Assembly (NCBI RefSeq): GCF_042879035.1 | Contig: NZ_JBIAOU010000003.1 | Coordinates: 124,001-188,000, forward strand | DNA length: 64,000 nt | From: Rhodococcus_G sp042879035 | GTDB taxonomy: Bacteria; Actinomycetota; Actinomycetes; Mycobacteriales; Mycobacteriaceae | Reading direction: 5' to 3' | Shown: piece by piece, positions 16,713 through 25,126 of the stretch | Numbering within the stretch: the stretch's first letter is position 1 | Layout of the letters: each line of letters starts with the position of its first letter | The notes under the pieces: model-generated | What the model saw: only the letters and a program-made list of their open reading frames with translations | What the model was told of the DNA's origin: nothing | The model's database searches: none | Position numbers and translations under genes: made by a program

Positions 16713-17437
16713 ACCAGGATGGGTGCGAACACTCCGAGGTAGGCGCCTTGGTCCAGGAGGATTGCGCTGCCGCTGAGCAGTGTGAAGTCGAAGAGTCCGT
16801 GCAGCACGGAGTTCACCGCGTTGTTTCCGGAGACGCGTCGGGTGAGGTAGAAGAAGTAGCCTGCGAGGCTGACGAGGACCGCTTGCGGGATCGCGGATGC
16901 GCCATGCCCGAATACGTTCGTCAGGTGAACCGCGCCGAAGATGACGCTGGACCACAGGGCGACCTGGCCTTCGCGGAGGCCGTGCTGTCGCAGCGTCGTC
17001 ACGCCGATGCCGCGGAACATGCCTTCCTCGCCCCAGCCGACGAACTGGGTGGCGACGAAAAGAGTGACGACGAACGGCCACCCCTTCTCGCCGAGGGCGC
17101 TGTAGTCGATGCCGACGAGGATCGCGACGAGGAACGCGATGGGCACCAGCCACACCCAGCGGTTGACGGGACGGTCGTCGCGGATCACCGGACGCCACCA
17201 CCCCAGCGCCGCGACCACTCCGTAGGTGAACGCCAGTGCGAGCCCGAGGGGAATCACCATCGTGAACAGGACGCCACGGGTGGTCAGGATGTCGTCCTCG
17301 TTGCTCCAGCCGCCGACGAGTCGGCCACCGAGTTGGATGATCACCAGGTACACGACGACGATCGCGGCGAACGCGAGATACGACAGGCGGCGCCCGGTCT
17401 CGGAACGCGAAGTCACGGACTTGTTCTCGGTGGCCAC
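16625..17437 (-). CDS. CPBP-family intramembrane metalloprotease
   Basis: 270 residues, mostly hydrophobic with about eight membrane segments. The glutamate motif WGEEGMFRG (EExxxR), then FGAVH and the late HGLFDF supply the residues of the Abi/CPBP (Rce1-like) family. Members are membrane proteases or bacteriocin-immunity-type proteins. The GTG start at 17437 gives a short charged N-terminus before the first segment. It lies just downstream of the molybdoenzyme gene on the same strand (52 bases), so it could be cotranscribed, though a functional link is not evident. Confidence 0.88.
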   Translation of the reverse strand: MATENKSVTSRSETGRRLSYLAFAAIVVVYLVIIQLGGRLVGGWSNEDDILTTRGVLFTMVIPLGLALAFTYGVVAALGWWRPVIRDDRPVNRWVWLVPIAFLVAILVGIDYSALGEKGWPFVVTLFVATQFVGWGEEGMFRGIGVTTLRQHGLREGQVALWSSVIFGAVHLTNVFGHGASAIPQAVLVSLAGYFFYLTRRVSGNNAVNSVLHGLFDFTLLSGSAILLDQGAYLGVFAPILVYPVLAVVLLVKRRDIEPRHPDDSSSWST

Positions 17438-17489
17438 TTCGCAAGACTATGGTGCCGACGGCGATCACGCTCGACTCGACGCTGGTGTG

Positions 17490-19862
17490 TCACGTCGGCA
17501 TCGGACCGAACACCGTGACCGGGGGAACGGGGCCGTCGAACCGTTCGATCTCCACCAGAGTGGAGTGCGCGCTCGGTCCCTGCGCGAGTTTCGAGGTGCC
17601 GCGGTCCGGGGTCAGGACGTTCGGGTTGCCGTGCACGTCCAGGCCGCCCGGGGTGATCGGGTCGTACCAGGCGCCGGTGGCGAGTCTGACCACCCCGTGT
17701 CGGATCTGATCGGTGACCACCGCCCCGGCCAGGGTCTGGCCGCGGTCGTTGAAGACCCGCACGATGTCGCCGTCCCGGATCGATCGCGCCGCCGCGTCGT
17801 CGGGGTGCAGCAGGACGGGTTCGCGTCCGCCGACCTTGCCTTCCCTCGAGTACGAACCGTTGTCGAACTGGGAATGCAGTCGTCTTTCCGGTTGCCCGGA
17901 CAGCATGTGCAGTGGAAAGTGTTGGGTGAGGGGGGAACCGGCCCACTCGTGCGGGGGAATCCAGGTGGGATGTCCGGGGCAGTCGTCGTACCCGAAGCCG
18001 GCGATGGTGGCGGAGTGGATCTCGATCTTCCCGGAGGGCGTGTCCAACGGATGCGCTCGAGGATCTGCCCGCAGGGCGCGGTACGGGGGAGGGGGCAGGG
18101 GGATCGCCGGGGCGGGGATCACGCCGGCGGAAACGAAGTCGTTCCAGTCCGGCAGGGATCCGCCCGCGTCGGCCACCCGCTTGCGGGTGCGGTCGTACAG
18201 TTCGACGACCCATTCGTCCGCGGTGCGGGATTCGGTGAACTCCTCCTCGAAATCCATGTGCCGGGCGACGGCGGCGAAGATGTCGTGGTCGGTGCGCACT
18301 CCGACGGGAGGCTCGGCCGCCTTGACGATCGCCGCGAGGTGCGAATCGGTGCCGGCCGCGAAATCGTTGCGTTCGAGCCAGGTCGCGGCGGGCAGCACGA
18401 TGTCCGCGTGACGCGACAGCGAGTTCGCGAAATGCTCGTGCACGATGACGGTTTCGGGGCGCTGCCACGCCTCGACCAGACGATTGAGGTCCTGGTGGTG
18501 GTGGAACGGATTGCCGCCCGCCCAGTACACCAACCGGATGTCGGGGTAGCGGAGTCGCTCGCCGTCGTAGTGGTACTCGGTGCCGGGGCCGAGCAGCATG
18601 TCCGCGATCCGCGCGACCGGTATCACCGACCAGATCGACGACTCACCCTGGTCGAACGCGGCGGGACGGAAACCGTTGCGGGGTTGCCCGAGTTCGTGGA
18701 GAGCGCCGAGCGCGGCGCCGAACCCGCCACCGGGCAGCCCCAGGTTGCCGGTGAGCGCGGCGAGGGCGAGTGCGGCCCACACCGGCTGTTCACCGTGGTC
18801 GGCGCGTTGCAGCGAGTACGACGTGGTGAAGACGGTGCGGCGTCCGATGGTTCGCCGGGCGAGGTCGCGGATCTGCCGCGCCTCCAGTCCGCTGAGTGGT
18901 GCCGCCCACTCGGCGGACTTGGCGACGCCGTCGTGGCGGCCGAGCAGGTACGCCTCGAACTCGGCCCAGCCGACCGTGCAGCGGTCCAGGAACGCGGTGT
19001 CGTGCGCGCCCGCTTCGACGATGCTGTGAGCGAGGGCCAGCATGACGGCGACGTCGGACCCCGGCACGATCGGCAGCCACTCGGCGTCGAGCGCGGCGTC
19101 GGTGTCGCCGAGAAGCGGTGACAGCGAGACGAACTCCGCACCGGCGGCGCGGGCCTGCCGCTGCGCCAGCACATTCCGGTGTGCCCCGATCCCGCCGGCG
19201 TTCACCTGGGCGTTGCGCGCTGCCACCCCGCCGAACGCGACCACCAGCGATCGGTGTTCGGCGACCTCCTCCCAGGTGGGATTGGACGCGAGCGCCGCGC
19301 GGTATCCACCGGCGACGCGGCGCAGGATCACCTGCATCGCCGCCGACGAGTACGACTCCCGGGAGGCGGTGCAGCCGCCGATCATGTTGAGGAAGCGATG
19401 GATCTGCGACTGCGGATGGTGGAACCGGCCGGCCGATCCCCAACCGTACGACCCGCCGTAGATCGCCTCGTTGCCGTGTTCGGCGCGGACGCGCTCCAGT
19501 TCCCGGGCGACCAGTCCGGTCGCGGTGTCCCAGTCGACCGGCACGTAGACGTCGTCACCGCGCCTGCCGAGCCCCCGCCGGGTGTCGCCCGGCCCGTGCT
19601 CGAGATAGCCGCGCCGGACCAGCGGCTCGGTCAGCCGCGCCGGTGACGACAGGGTCGACGGCACACCCAGTCCGATCCCCGACGGATCCTCGTCGATCGG
19701 GTTGGGTCGCAGCCCGCGCACCGTGACGCCGTCGGTTTCCGCGAGATACGCGCCGAAGTGGCCGGCGGTGGGAACCACCCGTGGCCCGTCACCCGGATCG
19801 GACCCGGACGCGTCGGCGGACGCGTCGACGCCGGTGCGGACGGCGGCCGGTTGTCGTGTCAT
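17490..19862 (-). CDS. BisC/DMSO-reductase-family molybdopterin oxidoreductase
   Basis: A 790-residue molybdo-bis(MGD) enzyme. The block GGSYGWGSAGRFHHPQSQ (residues ~136-153) and YSSAAMQ (~171-177) match biotin sulfoxide/TMAO/DMSO reductases; by comparison the Mo-ligating residue is the Ser after Tyr (about S172). As in that class there is no N-terminal Cys cluster. No twin-arginine signal is visible, so it is probably cytoplasmic like BisC. The C-terminal molydopterin-binding domain shows GDIVRVFNDRGQ and LATGAWYDP. The family reduces S- or N-oxides. Standing between two SAM-riboswitch operons of likely organosulfur enzymes, it could reduce methionine, biotin or other sulfoxides. It sits downstream of the Old Yellow Enzyme gene and probably shares its transcript. 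Confidence 0.9.
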   Translation of the reverse strand: MTRQPAAVRTGVDASADASGSDPGDGPRVVPTAGHFGAYLAETDGVTVRGLRPNPIDEDPSGIGLGVPSTLSSPARLTEPLVRRGYLEHGPGDTRRGLGRRGDDVYVPVDWDTATGLVARELERVRAEHGNEAIYGGSYGWGSAGRFHHPQSQIHRFLNMIGGCTASRESYSSAAMQVILRRVAGGYRAALASNPTWEEVAEHRSLVVAFGGVAARNAQVNAGGIGAHRNVLAQRQARAAGAEFVSLSPLLGDTDAALDAEWLPIVPGSDVAVMLALAHSIVEAGAHDTAFLDRCTVGWAEFEAYLLGRHDGVAKSAEWAAPLSGLEARQIRDLARRTIGRRTVFTTSYSLQRADHGEQPVWAALALAALTGNLGLPGGGFGAALGALHELGQPRNGFRPAAFDQGESSIWSVIPVARIADMLLGPGTEYHYDGERLRYPDIRLVYWAGGNPFHHHQDLNRLVEAWQRPETVIVHEHFANSLSRHADIVLPAATWLERNDFAAGTDSHLAAIVKAAEPPVGVRTDHDIFAAVARHMDFEEEFTESRTADEWVVELYDRTRKRVADAGGSLPDWNDFVSAGVIPAPAIPLPPPPYRALRADPRAHPLDTPSGKIEIHSATIAGFGYDDCPGHPTWIPPHEWAGSPLTQHFPLHMLSGQPERRLHSQFDNGSYSREGKVGGREPVLLHPDDAAARSIRDGDIVRVFNDRGQTLAGAVVTDQIRHGVVRLATGAWYDPITPGGLDVHGNPNVLTPDRGTSKLAQGPSAHSTLVEIERFDGPVPPVTVFGPMPT

Positions 19863-19933
19863 GAGTTCACGTCCCGAGAGGAGTTGGCAGACGAGATGAG
19901 TTGGCGCAGAGGTGACCGGGGGCGTCGAGGAGT

Positions 19934-21049
19934 TCAACTCCAGTCGCCGCGGGCGGTCTGCGGCTGCCACAGCCGTTCGCGGTCGTCGACGTCGAGTTCC
20001 TTCGCGGCGCGCAGCGGCCAGTTCGGGTCCCGCAGGGCCGCCCGACCGAGGAACACGACGTCCGCGCTGCCGTCGTCGAGGATGCGGGCGGCGTGCCGGG
20101 CGTCGTCGATCAGGCCGACCGCGCCGACCGGGACCCCGGCGCCGGATCGGATCCGCTGCGCGAGCGGCACCTGGTAGCCCGGTTCGAGCGGAATGTCCGC
20201 GGGCAGCAGGCCGCCGCTGGACACGTCGATCAGGTCGACGCCGAGCGGAACGATCCGCTCGGCGATCGCGACGATGTCGGAGGGGGTCAGTCCGCCGTCG
20301 AGCCAGTCGGTCGCGGAGAAACGGACCGACAGCGGCTTGCTCGCGGGCCACCACACCCGGACCGCCTCGACGATCGACGCGAGCAGCCGGACGCGTCCCT
20401 CGGCGGACCCACCGTAGATGTCGGTGCGGGGATTGCTCAGTGGGGACAGGAACGAGTGGATGAGGAAACCGTGCGCGGCCTGGATCTCGAGCAGGTCGAA
20501 CCCGGCCTGGTCGGCTCGGCGAGCGGACTCGCCGAATGCGCCCACGATTCCGGCGATCTCGCCGGTGGTCAGTGCGCGGGGCGCCGCGAGTCCGGGGAAG
20601 GGCGACGCGTCCGGGCCGACCCCCGGCCAGCCGCCGTCGGCTTCGGGGATACTGCCCTGCGCGGCGTCCCAGGGCCGGTGGATGGATGCCTTGCGTCCCG
20701 CGTGGGTGAGTTGGATGCCGGCGCGGGTGCCGCGGCCGTGGACGAATTCGACGATCCGGGACCACGCGCGGGTGTGCTCGTCGTTCCACAGCCCGGTGTC
20801 CTGCGGGCTGATCCGCCCGTTCGGCGTCACCGCGGTGGCCTCGGCGACGACCAGCCCGAACCCGCCGGCTGCTCGTGCACCCAGGTGGGTGAGGTGCCAG
20901 TCGCCGGGGACGCCGTCGACCGCCGAGTACTGACACATCGGAGAAAGCCAGATGCGGTTCGTGAAGGTGACGTCACGCAGGGTCAACGGTTCGAACAGGT
21001 GTCGTGCGGATCGGGTTGTGTCGACCGTGGATTCGACCCGGATGGTCAT
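19934..21049 (-). CDS. Old Yellow Enzyme family NADPH:flavin oxidoreductase (YqjM-like)
   Basis: 371 residues from ATG 21049. LFEPLTLRDVTFTNRIWLSPMCQYSA is the start of the YqjM-type OYE barrel with the flavin-tuning Cys in SPMCQYSA. IQLTHAGRKAS, AAHGFLIHSFLSPLSN, RTDIYGGS and the phosphate-binding VFLGRAALRDPNW follow in order. OYEs reduce activated C=C bonds with NADPH through FMN. It heads the minus-strand pair OYE-molybdoenzyme and is divergent from S-box operon 2, with about 165 bases between its start and the -10 of that operon. Confidence 0.92.
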   Translation of the reverse strand: MTIRVESTVDTTRSARHLFEPLTLRDVTFTNRIWLSPMCQYSAVDGVPGDWHLTHLGARAAGGFGLVVAEATAVTPNGRISPQDTGLWNDEHTRAWSRIVEFVHGRGTRAGIQLTHAGRKASIHRPWDAAQGSIPEADGGWPGVGPDASPFPGLAAPRALTTGEIAGIVGAFGESARRADQAGFDLLEIQAAHGFLIHSFLSPLSNPRTDIYGGSAEGRVRLLASIVEAVRVWWPASKPLSVRFSATDWLDGGLTPSDIVAIAERIVPLGVDLIDVSSGGLLPADIPLEPGYQVPLAQRIRSGAGVPVGAVGLIDDARHAARILDDGSADVVFLGRAALRDPNWPLRAAKELDVDDRERLWQPQTARGDWS

Positions 21050-21228
21050 GTGTGGCGCCTCGCGGTGGGGTACGGGGAAGGGGCGGCCCGGCTGCGCGCG
21101 GTGCTCCGAGCGGCGCGGGCATGGATCACCCGAGCCTAGTGACCACTGCGGCACCCGGGGGAAGGGTTCCGATCGTGATGAAGGAAAGGGTGGGTCGCGG
21201 GCGGTGCGGGCACTAACGTCGGCGACGA

Positions 21229-21317
21229 CCATCCAGAGCGACCGAGAGACCCGGCTCGATGACGTCGCAGCAACCCCCTGCCCAAGCGGGTGCGGGTGCT
21301 ACCGCCGGGAACGATGG
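21229..21317 (+). ncRNA. SAM-I (S-box) riboswitch, copy 2
   Basis: Near-identical to copy 1 in the core: CCATC (21229-21233) and GATGG (21313-21317) form P1; between them stand CAGAGCGACCGAGAGA, CCCGGCTCGATGACG, CAGCAACCC, a P3 stem different in sequence from copy 1, GGTGCTACCG and GGGAA. The probable -10 TAACGT is at 21214-21219, so the RNA should start almost at the aptamer. The closing P1 strand overlaps the Shine-Dalgarno GGAGGA (21316-21321) of a leader ORF, so SAM binding could shut off its translation directly. Confidence 0.92.
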
Positions 21318-21327
21318 AGGAGTGTGC

Positions 21328-21411
21328 GTGACCGCTGAAGGCTTCGTGACCGCGTGGGCGCGGTTGCATGTCGACCTGTGTCGCGTTTCCGCCGGCCTCT
21401 GTCGGCGCTGA
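21328..21411 (+). CDS. Short Cys-containing leader peptide (27 residues)
   Basis: A GTG-started ORF, 6 bases after a GGAGGA, coding for 27 residues that include ARLHVDLCRVSAGLCRR at the C-terminus. The pattern RLHVDLCRxS...C matches from memory the small putative leader peptides found before sulfur and transport operons in actinobacteria. Its two cysteines, at residues 18 and 25, could make ribosome progress sensitive to cysteine supply. It lies between the S-box and a strong hairpin and so looks like a second sensor in the same leader. It is too short for routine gene finding. Confidence 0.7.
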   Translation: MTAEGFVTAWARLHVDLCRVSAGLCRR

Positions 21412-21464
21412 CCGGTCCAGGCCACAGGCCGGGCCATTTCCTTTCGCCCCCCTCTTCTTTTGTC

Positions 21465-21497
21465 GGCACCGGCAGCACCAGTGGTGCTGCCGGTGCC
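21465..21497 (+). terminator. Perfect 15-bp hairpin in the leader of operon 2
   Basis: GGCACCGGCAGCACC (21465-21479) pairs with GGTGCTGCCGGTGCC (21483-21497) around a 3-base loop, 22 bases before the first transporter gene. No U-tract follows. The 5' arm can instead pair (9 of 10 positions, 21470-21479) with GGTGCTACCG of the aptamer (21295-21304). It could therefore be the attenuator that responds to the aptamer or the leader peptide. Confidence 0.6.
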
Positions 21498-21519
21498 ATG
21501 TCGAGATCATGGAGCCCCG

Positions 21520-23160
21520 GTGTTCTTTTCGTCTACTTCCTCCGCGTCGCGGCGCCGCGCAGCGCTCGCGGCCGTCGCGTCCGCGACCCTGGCCGCCGGA
21601 CTGGCCGCCTGCGGCTCGGAGGGCACGTCCGACACGTCGTCGGAGGCCGGCACTCCGCAGGCCGGCGGCACCCTGCGTTACGGCCTGTCCCAGGCCCCGA
21701 CGTGCGCGGACCCGGCCCAGTCCGGTTCCAACCAGACCATTTACGTGGCACGGCAGATCGTGGACTCGCTCACCGACCAGGATCCCGAGACCGGTGAACT
21801 GAAGCCGTGGCTCGCCGAGAGCTGGGATGTCAACGCCGACGCCACGTCGTTCACGTTCCACCTCCGCGACGGGGTGACGTTCAGTGACGGCACCGCCTTC
21901 ACCGCCGACTCCGTGAAGAAGAACTTCGACGCCGTCCTGACCACCCTGACCCCGGCGAAGGCCGCGCTCGCCGGCAGCTACCTGTCCGGCTACACCGGCA
22001 CCACCGTCATCGACCCGCGCACCGTGCAGATCGGGTTCTCGGCACCGAATTCCCAGTTCCTGCAAGCCACCTCCACCCTCCAGCTCGGATTCCTCTCCGA
22101 CAAGGACGTCGTGAAGTCCGCGGAGCAGCGGTGCGCGGGCGACCTCGCCGGCACCGGCCCGTTCGTCTACGAGAGCTACGTCCAGGACAAGTCGGCGACC
22201 CTCGTCAAACGCGCCGGCTACGCGTGGGGCTCCGACGTGTTCGCGCACGACGGCGAGGCCTACCTCGACAGGATCGAATTCACCATCGTCCCCGAATCCG
22301 GTGTCCGCAGCGGTTCTCTCGCGTCCGGTCAGCTGGACGCGGTCTCCGACGCGCTGCCGCAGGACGCACCGCAGATCGAGGGTGCAGGCGGCCGTATCCT
22401 CACCACACCGAACCCCGGCATTCCGTTCGGATTCCAGCCCAACGTCGCACGCGGCGTCCTCGCCGACCCGGCCGTGCGCGCCGCGGTGATCCCGGCGATC
22501 AACAGGCAGGAGCTGGTCGACACGGTGCTCGGCCCCGACTTCCGGCCCGCCACCGGGACGCTCGCGTCCCGCACCCCCGACTACACCCCGCTCGCGGACG
22601 TCACCTACGACCCGGACGCCGCGAAGAAGATCCTCGACGACGCCGGTTGGGTGCCGGGTCCGGACGGCATCCGGACCAAGGCCGGTCAGCCACTGAGCTT
22701 CACCGTCACCTTCAGTGCCGTGTTCGCCGGCAACCAGGCGATTCTCGAACTCGTCCAGCAGGAACTGCGGGAGGTCGGTGTCGACCTGAAACTCGCGCTC
22801 GTGTCGAACGCCGAGTTCACGGCCCGGATGTCGGACAAGAACTACGACGCCGTGTACTACAACAGCACTCGGGCCGACGGTGACATCCTGCGGACCTCGT
22901 TCGGGATCGACGGGCGCAACCTGAACAACCGTGGTCCGATCCCGGATCTGGACAAGGCGCTCGCCGACCAGCTGCGGACGACGGATCCCGCTGCGCGCGG
23001 TGCGCTGCTAGACCAGGCTCAGAACCTCATTCTGGACAACGGCCTGTTCCTGCCGACGGTGGAGCTCTCCCAGGCCATCGGCGCCGCGAGCTCCGTGCAG
23101 GACTTGAAGTTCGAGGCGTCGGCTCGTCTGCAGTTCTTCGACACCTGGCTCAGCGAGTAA
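21520..23160 (+). CDS. ABC transporter substrate-binding lipoprotein (peptide/nickel family 5)
   Basis: 546 residues from GTG 21520, with GGAG 5 bases upstream. RRRAALAAVASATLAAG ends in a lipobox LAAC, giving a lipid-anchored extracytoplasmic protein. GGTLRYGL, the TFHLRDGVTFSDGTAFTADS block and the late RADGDILRTSF segment are typical of family 5 (DppA/NikA/OppA) binding proteins. It is followed after 3 bases by the first permease. Behind a SAM riboswitch, the likely cargo is an organosulfur compound such as a peptide, thioether or sulfonate, but the ligand cannot be read from sequence. A longer frame starting at a TTG at 21461 would translate the hairpin and is rejected. Confidence 0.9.
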   Translation: MFFSSTSSASRRRAALAAVASATLAAGLAACGSEGTSDTSSEAGTPQAGGTLRYGLSQAPTCADPAQSGSNQTIYVARQIVDSLTDQDPETGELKPWLAESWDVNADATSFTFHLRDGVTFSDGTAFTADSVKKNFDAVLTTLTPAKAALAGSYLSGYTGTTVIDPRTVQIGFSAPNSQFLQATSTLQLGFLSDKDVVKSAEQRCAGDLAGTGPFVYESYVQDKSATLVKRAGYAWGSDVFAHDGEAYLDRIEFTIVPESGVRSGSLASGQLDAVSDALPQDAPQIEGAGGRILTTPNPGIPFGFQPNVARGVLADPAVRAAVIPAINRQELVDTVLGPDFRPATGTLASRTPDYTPLADVTYDPDAAKKILDDAGWVPGPDGIRTKAGQPLSFTVTFSAVFAGNQAILELVQQELREVGVDLKLALVSNAEFTARMSDKNYDAVYYNSTRADGDILRTSFGIDGRNLNNRGPIPDLDKALADQLRTTDPAARGALLDQAQNLILDNGLFLPTVELSQAIGAASSVQDLKFEASARLQFFDTWLSE

Positions 23161-23163
23161 CCG

Positions 23164-24237
23164 ATGACTCGTTACCTCGGATCGCGCATCCTGCAGGCGC
23201 TCGGCGTGCTGTGGGCGGCGTTCACTATCTCGTTCGTCGTCCTGTTCCTGCTGCCGTCCGATCCGGTCAGCATCGCCGTCGACTCGGCCGTCAACAGCGG
23301 AGCCACGATCGACCAGGCCGCGGTCGAGCAGCTGCAGGCCCGGTACGGACTGGATCAGCCGGTGTGGGTGCAGTACTGGCACGCCCTCACCAGCGCGATT
23401 CGGGGTGACTTCGGCTCCTCCCTCGTCACCGGTCAGTCGGTGACGGATGCGATCGCGGCCGCGGTGCCGGGCACGCTGGCGTTGGCGTCCGCCGCGCTGG
23501 TCCTCGCCGTGCTGCTCGGCACCACGGTCGCGTTCCTCGCCACCTACACGCGCCTGACCTGGCTGCGCAGCCTGCTGTTCTCGCTGCCGCCGCTCGGCGT
23601 CGCTGTCCCCACCTTCTGGGTGGGACTGATTCTGCTGCAACTGTTCTCCTTCCGGCTCAAACTGTTTCCGGCGTTCGGTGACGGGGGCCTGACCCACCTG
23701 GCGCTGCCCGCGATCACCCTCGCTCTGCCCACGGGTGCGGTCATCGCGCAGGTGTTGGCGGCCAGCCTCCAGACAACCTGGCGGCAGCCGTTCATCGAAG
23801 CCGCCCGCGCCAAGGGGGCGTCCCGCTGGCAGATCCAGACGAGGCACGCGCTGCGGCTGTCCAGCATTCCCGCGTTCACCATCGCCGGTGTCCTCGTGGG
23901 CAACCTGCTCGCCGGGTCCGTCGTCGTGGAGACGGTGTTCTCCCGCGCCGGGCTCGGACGCCTGACCCAGACGTCGGTGATGGCGCAGGACATCCCGGTG
24001 GTGCAGGGCATCGTCGTGTTCAGCTCGCTGGTGTTCGTGCTCGTGAACCTCACCGTCGACCTGCTGTACCCACTGATCGATCCGCGCATCGTCGACGCGG
24101 GGCGCCGCGGCGCCCCGCGTGGCCCCACCCCGGCGGACGCACCGTCGCCGGGGCCTGACCGCTCCACGTCGGAGGGCCGAACCCGGCCGCAGGTCGAGTC
24201 CCTCGACGAGACACCGGAGGCGAAGATACATGTCTGA
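23164..24237 (+). CDS. ABC transporter permease (DppB-like)
   Basis: 357 residues with the first membrane segment at residues ~9-30, a periplasmic loop, and five further segments. The EAARAKGASRWQIQTRHALR stretch is the EAA coupling loop that contacts the ATPase. LARYGLDQPV-type motif (here QARYGLDQPVWVQYW) is a hallmark of DppB/OppB. The last ~45 residues form a hydrophilic tail rich in Pro and Arg that is longer than usual. The next gene starts inside its last codons. Confidence 0.92.
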   Translation: MTRYLGSRILQALGVLWAAFTISFVVLFLLPSDPVSIAVDSAVNSGATIDQAAVEQLQARYGLDQPVWVQYWHALTSAIRGDFGSSLVTGQSVTDAIAAAVPGTLALASAALVLAVLLGTTVAFLATYTRLTWLRSLLFSLPPLGVAVPTFWVGLILLQLFSFRLKLFPAFGDGGLTHLALPAITLALPTGAVIAQVLAASLQTTWRQPFIEAARAKGASRWQIQTRHALRLSSIPAFTIAGVLVGNLLAGSVVVETVFSRAGLGRLTQTSVMAQDIPVVQGIVVFSSLVFVLVNLTVDLLYPLIDPRIVDAGRRGAPRGPTPADAPSPGPDRSTSEGRTRPQVESLDETPEAKIHV

Positions 24238-25126
24238 CACGTTGATTCGGGAACCGCTCGGGACCACGAGCGCCGTCGCGGTACTCGCGCCGAGTCGTCC
24301 GGCGGCACTGCGTACCGCTGTCCGCGGGCTCCGCCGCAACTGGGTGATCGCACTCTCCGCGGTGGTGCTGCTCGTGGCGATCGGGTTCGCGCTGTTCCCG
24401 TCGGTGTTCGCGTCCGGCGATCCCCTGAAGGGTGTACCCGCAGAGAAGTTGCAGGGCCCGAGCGCCTCGCACTGGTTCGGCACCGACAACATCGGCCGCG
24501 ACGTGTACACGCGGGTCGTGCACGGGGCCGGGCTCTCGCTCACCGCGACGCTCCTCGCCGTCGGCATCGCGCTGGTCGCCGGCTCGATCGTCGGCGTGCT
24601 GTCCGGTGCGACGGGTGGATCGGTCGACGCGGTCCTGATGCGCATCGTCGACGTGCTGCTGTCGATTCCCGCGCTGCTGCTCTCGCTGGCCCTGGTGACG
24701 GCACTCGGCTTCGGCACACTCAACGTCGCGATCGCCGTCGGAGTCGGCCTGGTCGCGAACTTCGCCCGCGTGATGCGTTCGGAGGTGCTGCGGGTGCGGC
24801 GGGCACTGTACGTCGAGGCCGCCCTCGCCTCCGGTGTCCGCTGGTTCACCGTCCTGTACCGGCACGTGCTGCGCAACGCCTACGCCCCGGTGATCGCCCT
24901 GGCCGCAGTCGAATTCGGTATGGCCGTGCTGGCGGTGTCGTCGCTGAGCTTCCTCGGATTCGGCGCGGTGCCACCCACACCCGAGTGGGGGTCGCTGATC
25001 GCCGAGGGGCGCAACTACCTGGCGACCGCGTGGTGGATGACGACGCTGCCCGGCCTCGTCATCATCGCCGTCGTCCTCGCGGCGCACCGTGTCGGTCACG
25101 CCATCGAAGGTCGGAGCGGACGATGA
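24230..25126 (+). CDS. ABC transporter permease (DppC-like)
   Basis: 298 residues from ATG 24230, with GGAGG 9 bases upstream, overlapping the previous stop by 8 bases. LRRNWVIALSAVVLLVAIGFALFP is the N-terminal segment of DppC/OppC proteins, WFGTDNIGRDVYTRVVHGA the following conserved block, and VEAALASGVRWFTVLYRHVLRN the EAA loop. It forms the channel with the product of the gene before. Confidence 0.92.
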   Translation: MSDTLIREPLGTTSAVAVLAPSRPAALRTAVRGLRRNWVIALSAVVLLVAIGFALFPSVFASGDPLKGVPAEKLQGPSASHWFGTDNIGRDVYTRVVHGAGLSLTATLLAVGIALVAGSIVGVLSGATGGSVDAVLMRIVDVLLSIPALLLSLALVTALGFGTLNVAIAVGVGLVANFARVMRSEVLRVRRALYVEAALASGVRWFTVLYRHVLRNAYAPVIALAAVEFGMAVLAVSSLSFLGFGAVPPTPEWGSLIAEGRNYLATAWWMTTLPGLVIIAVVLAAHRVGHAIEGRSGR

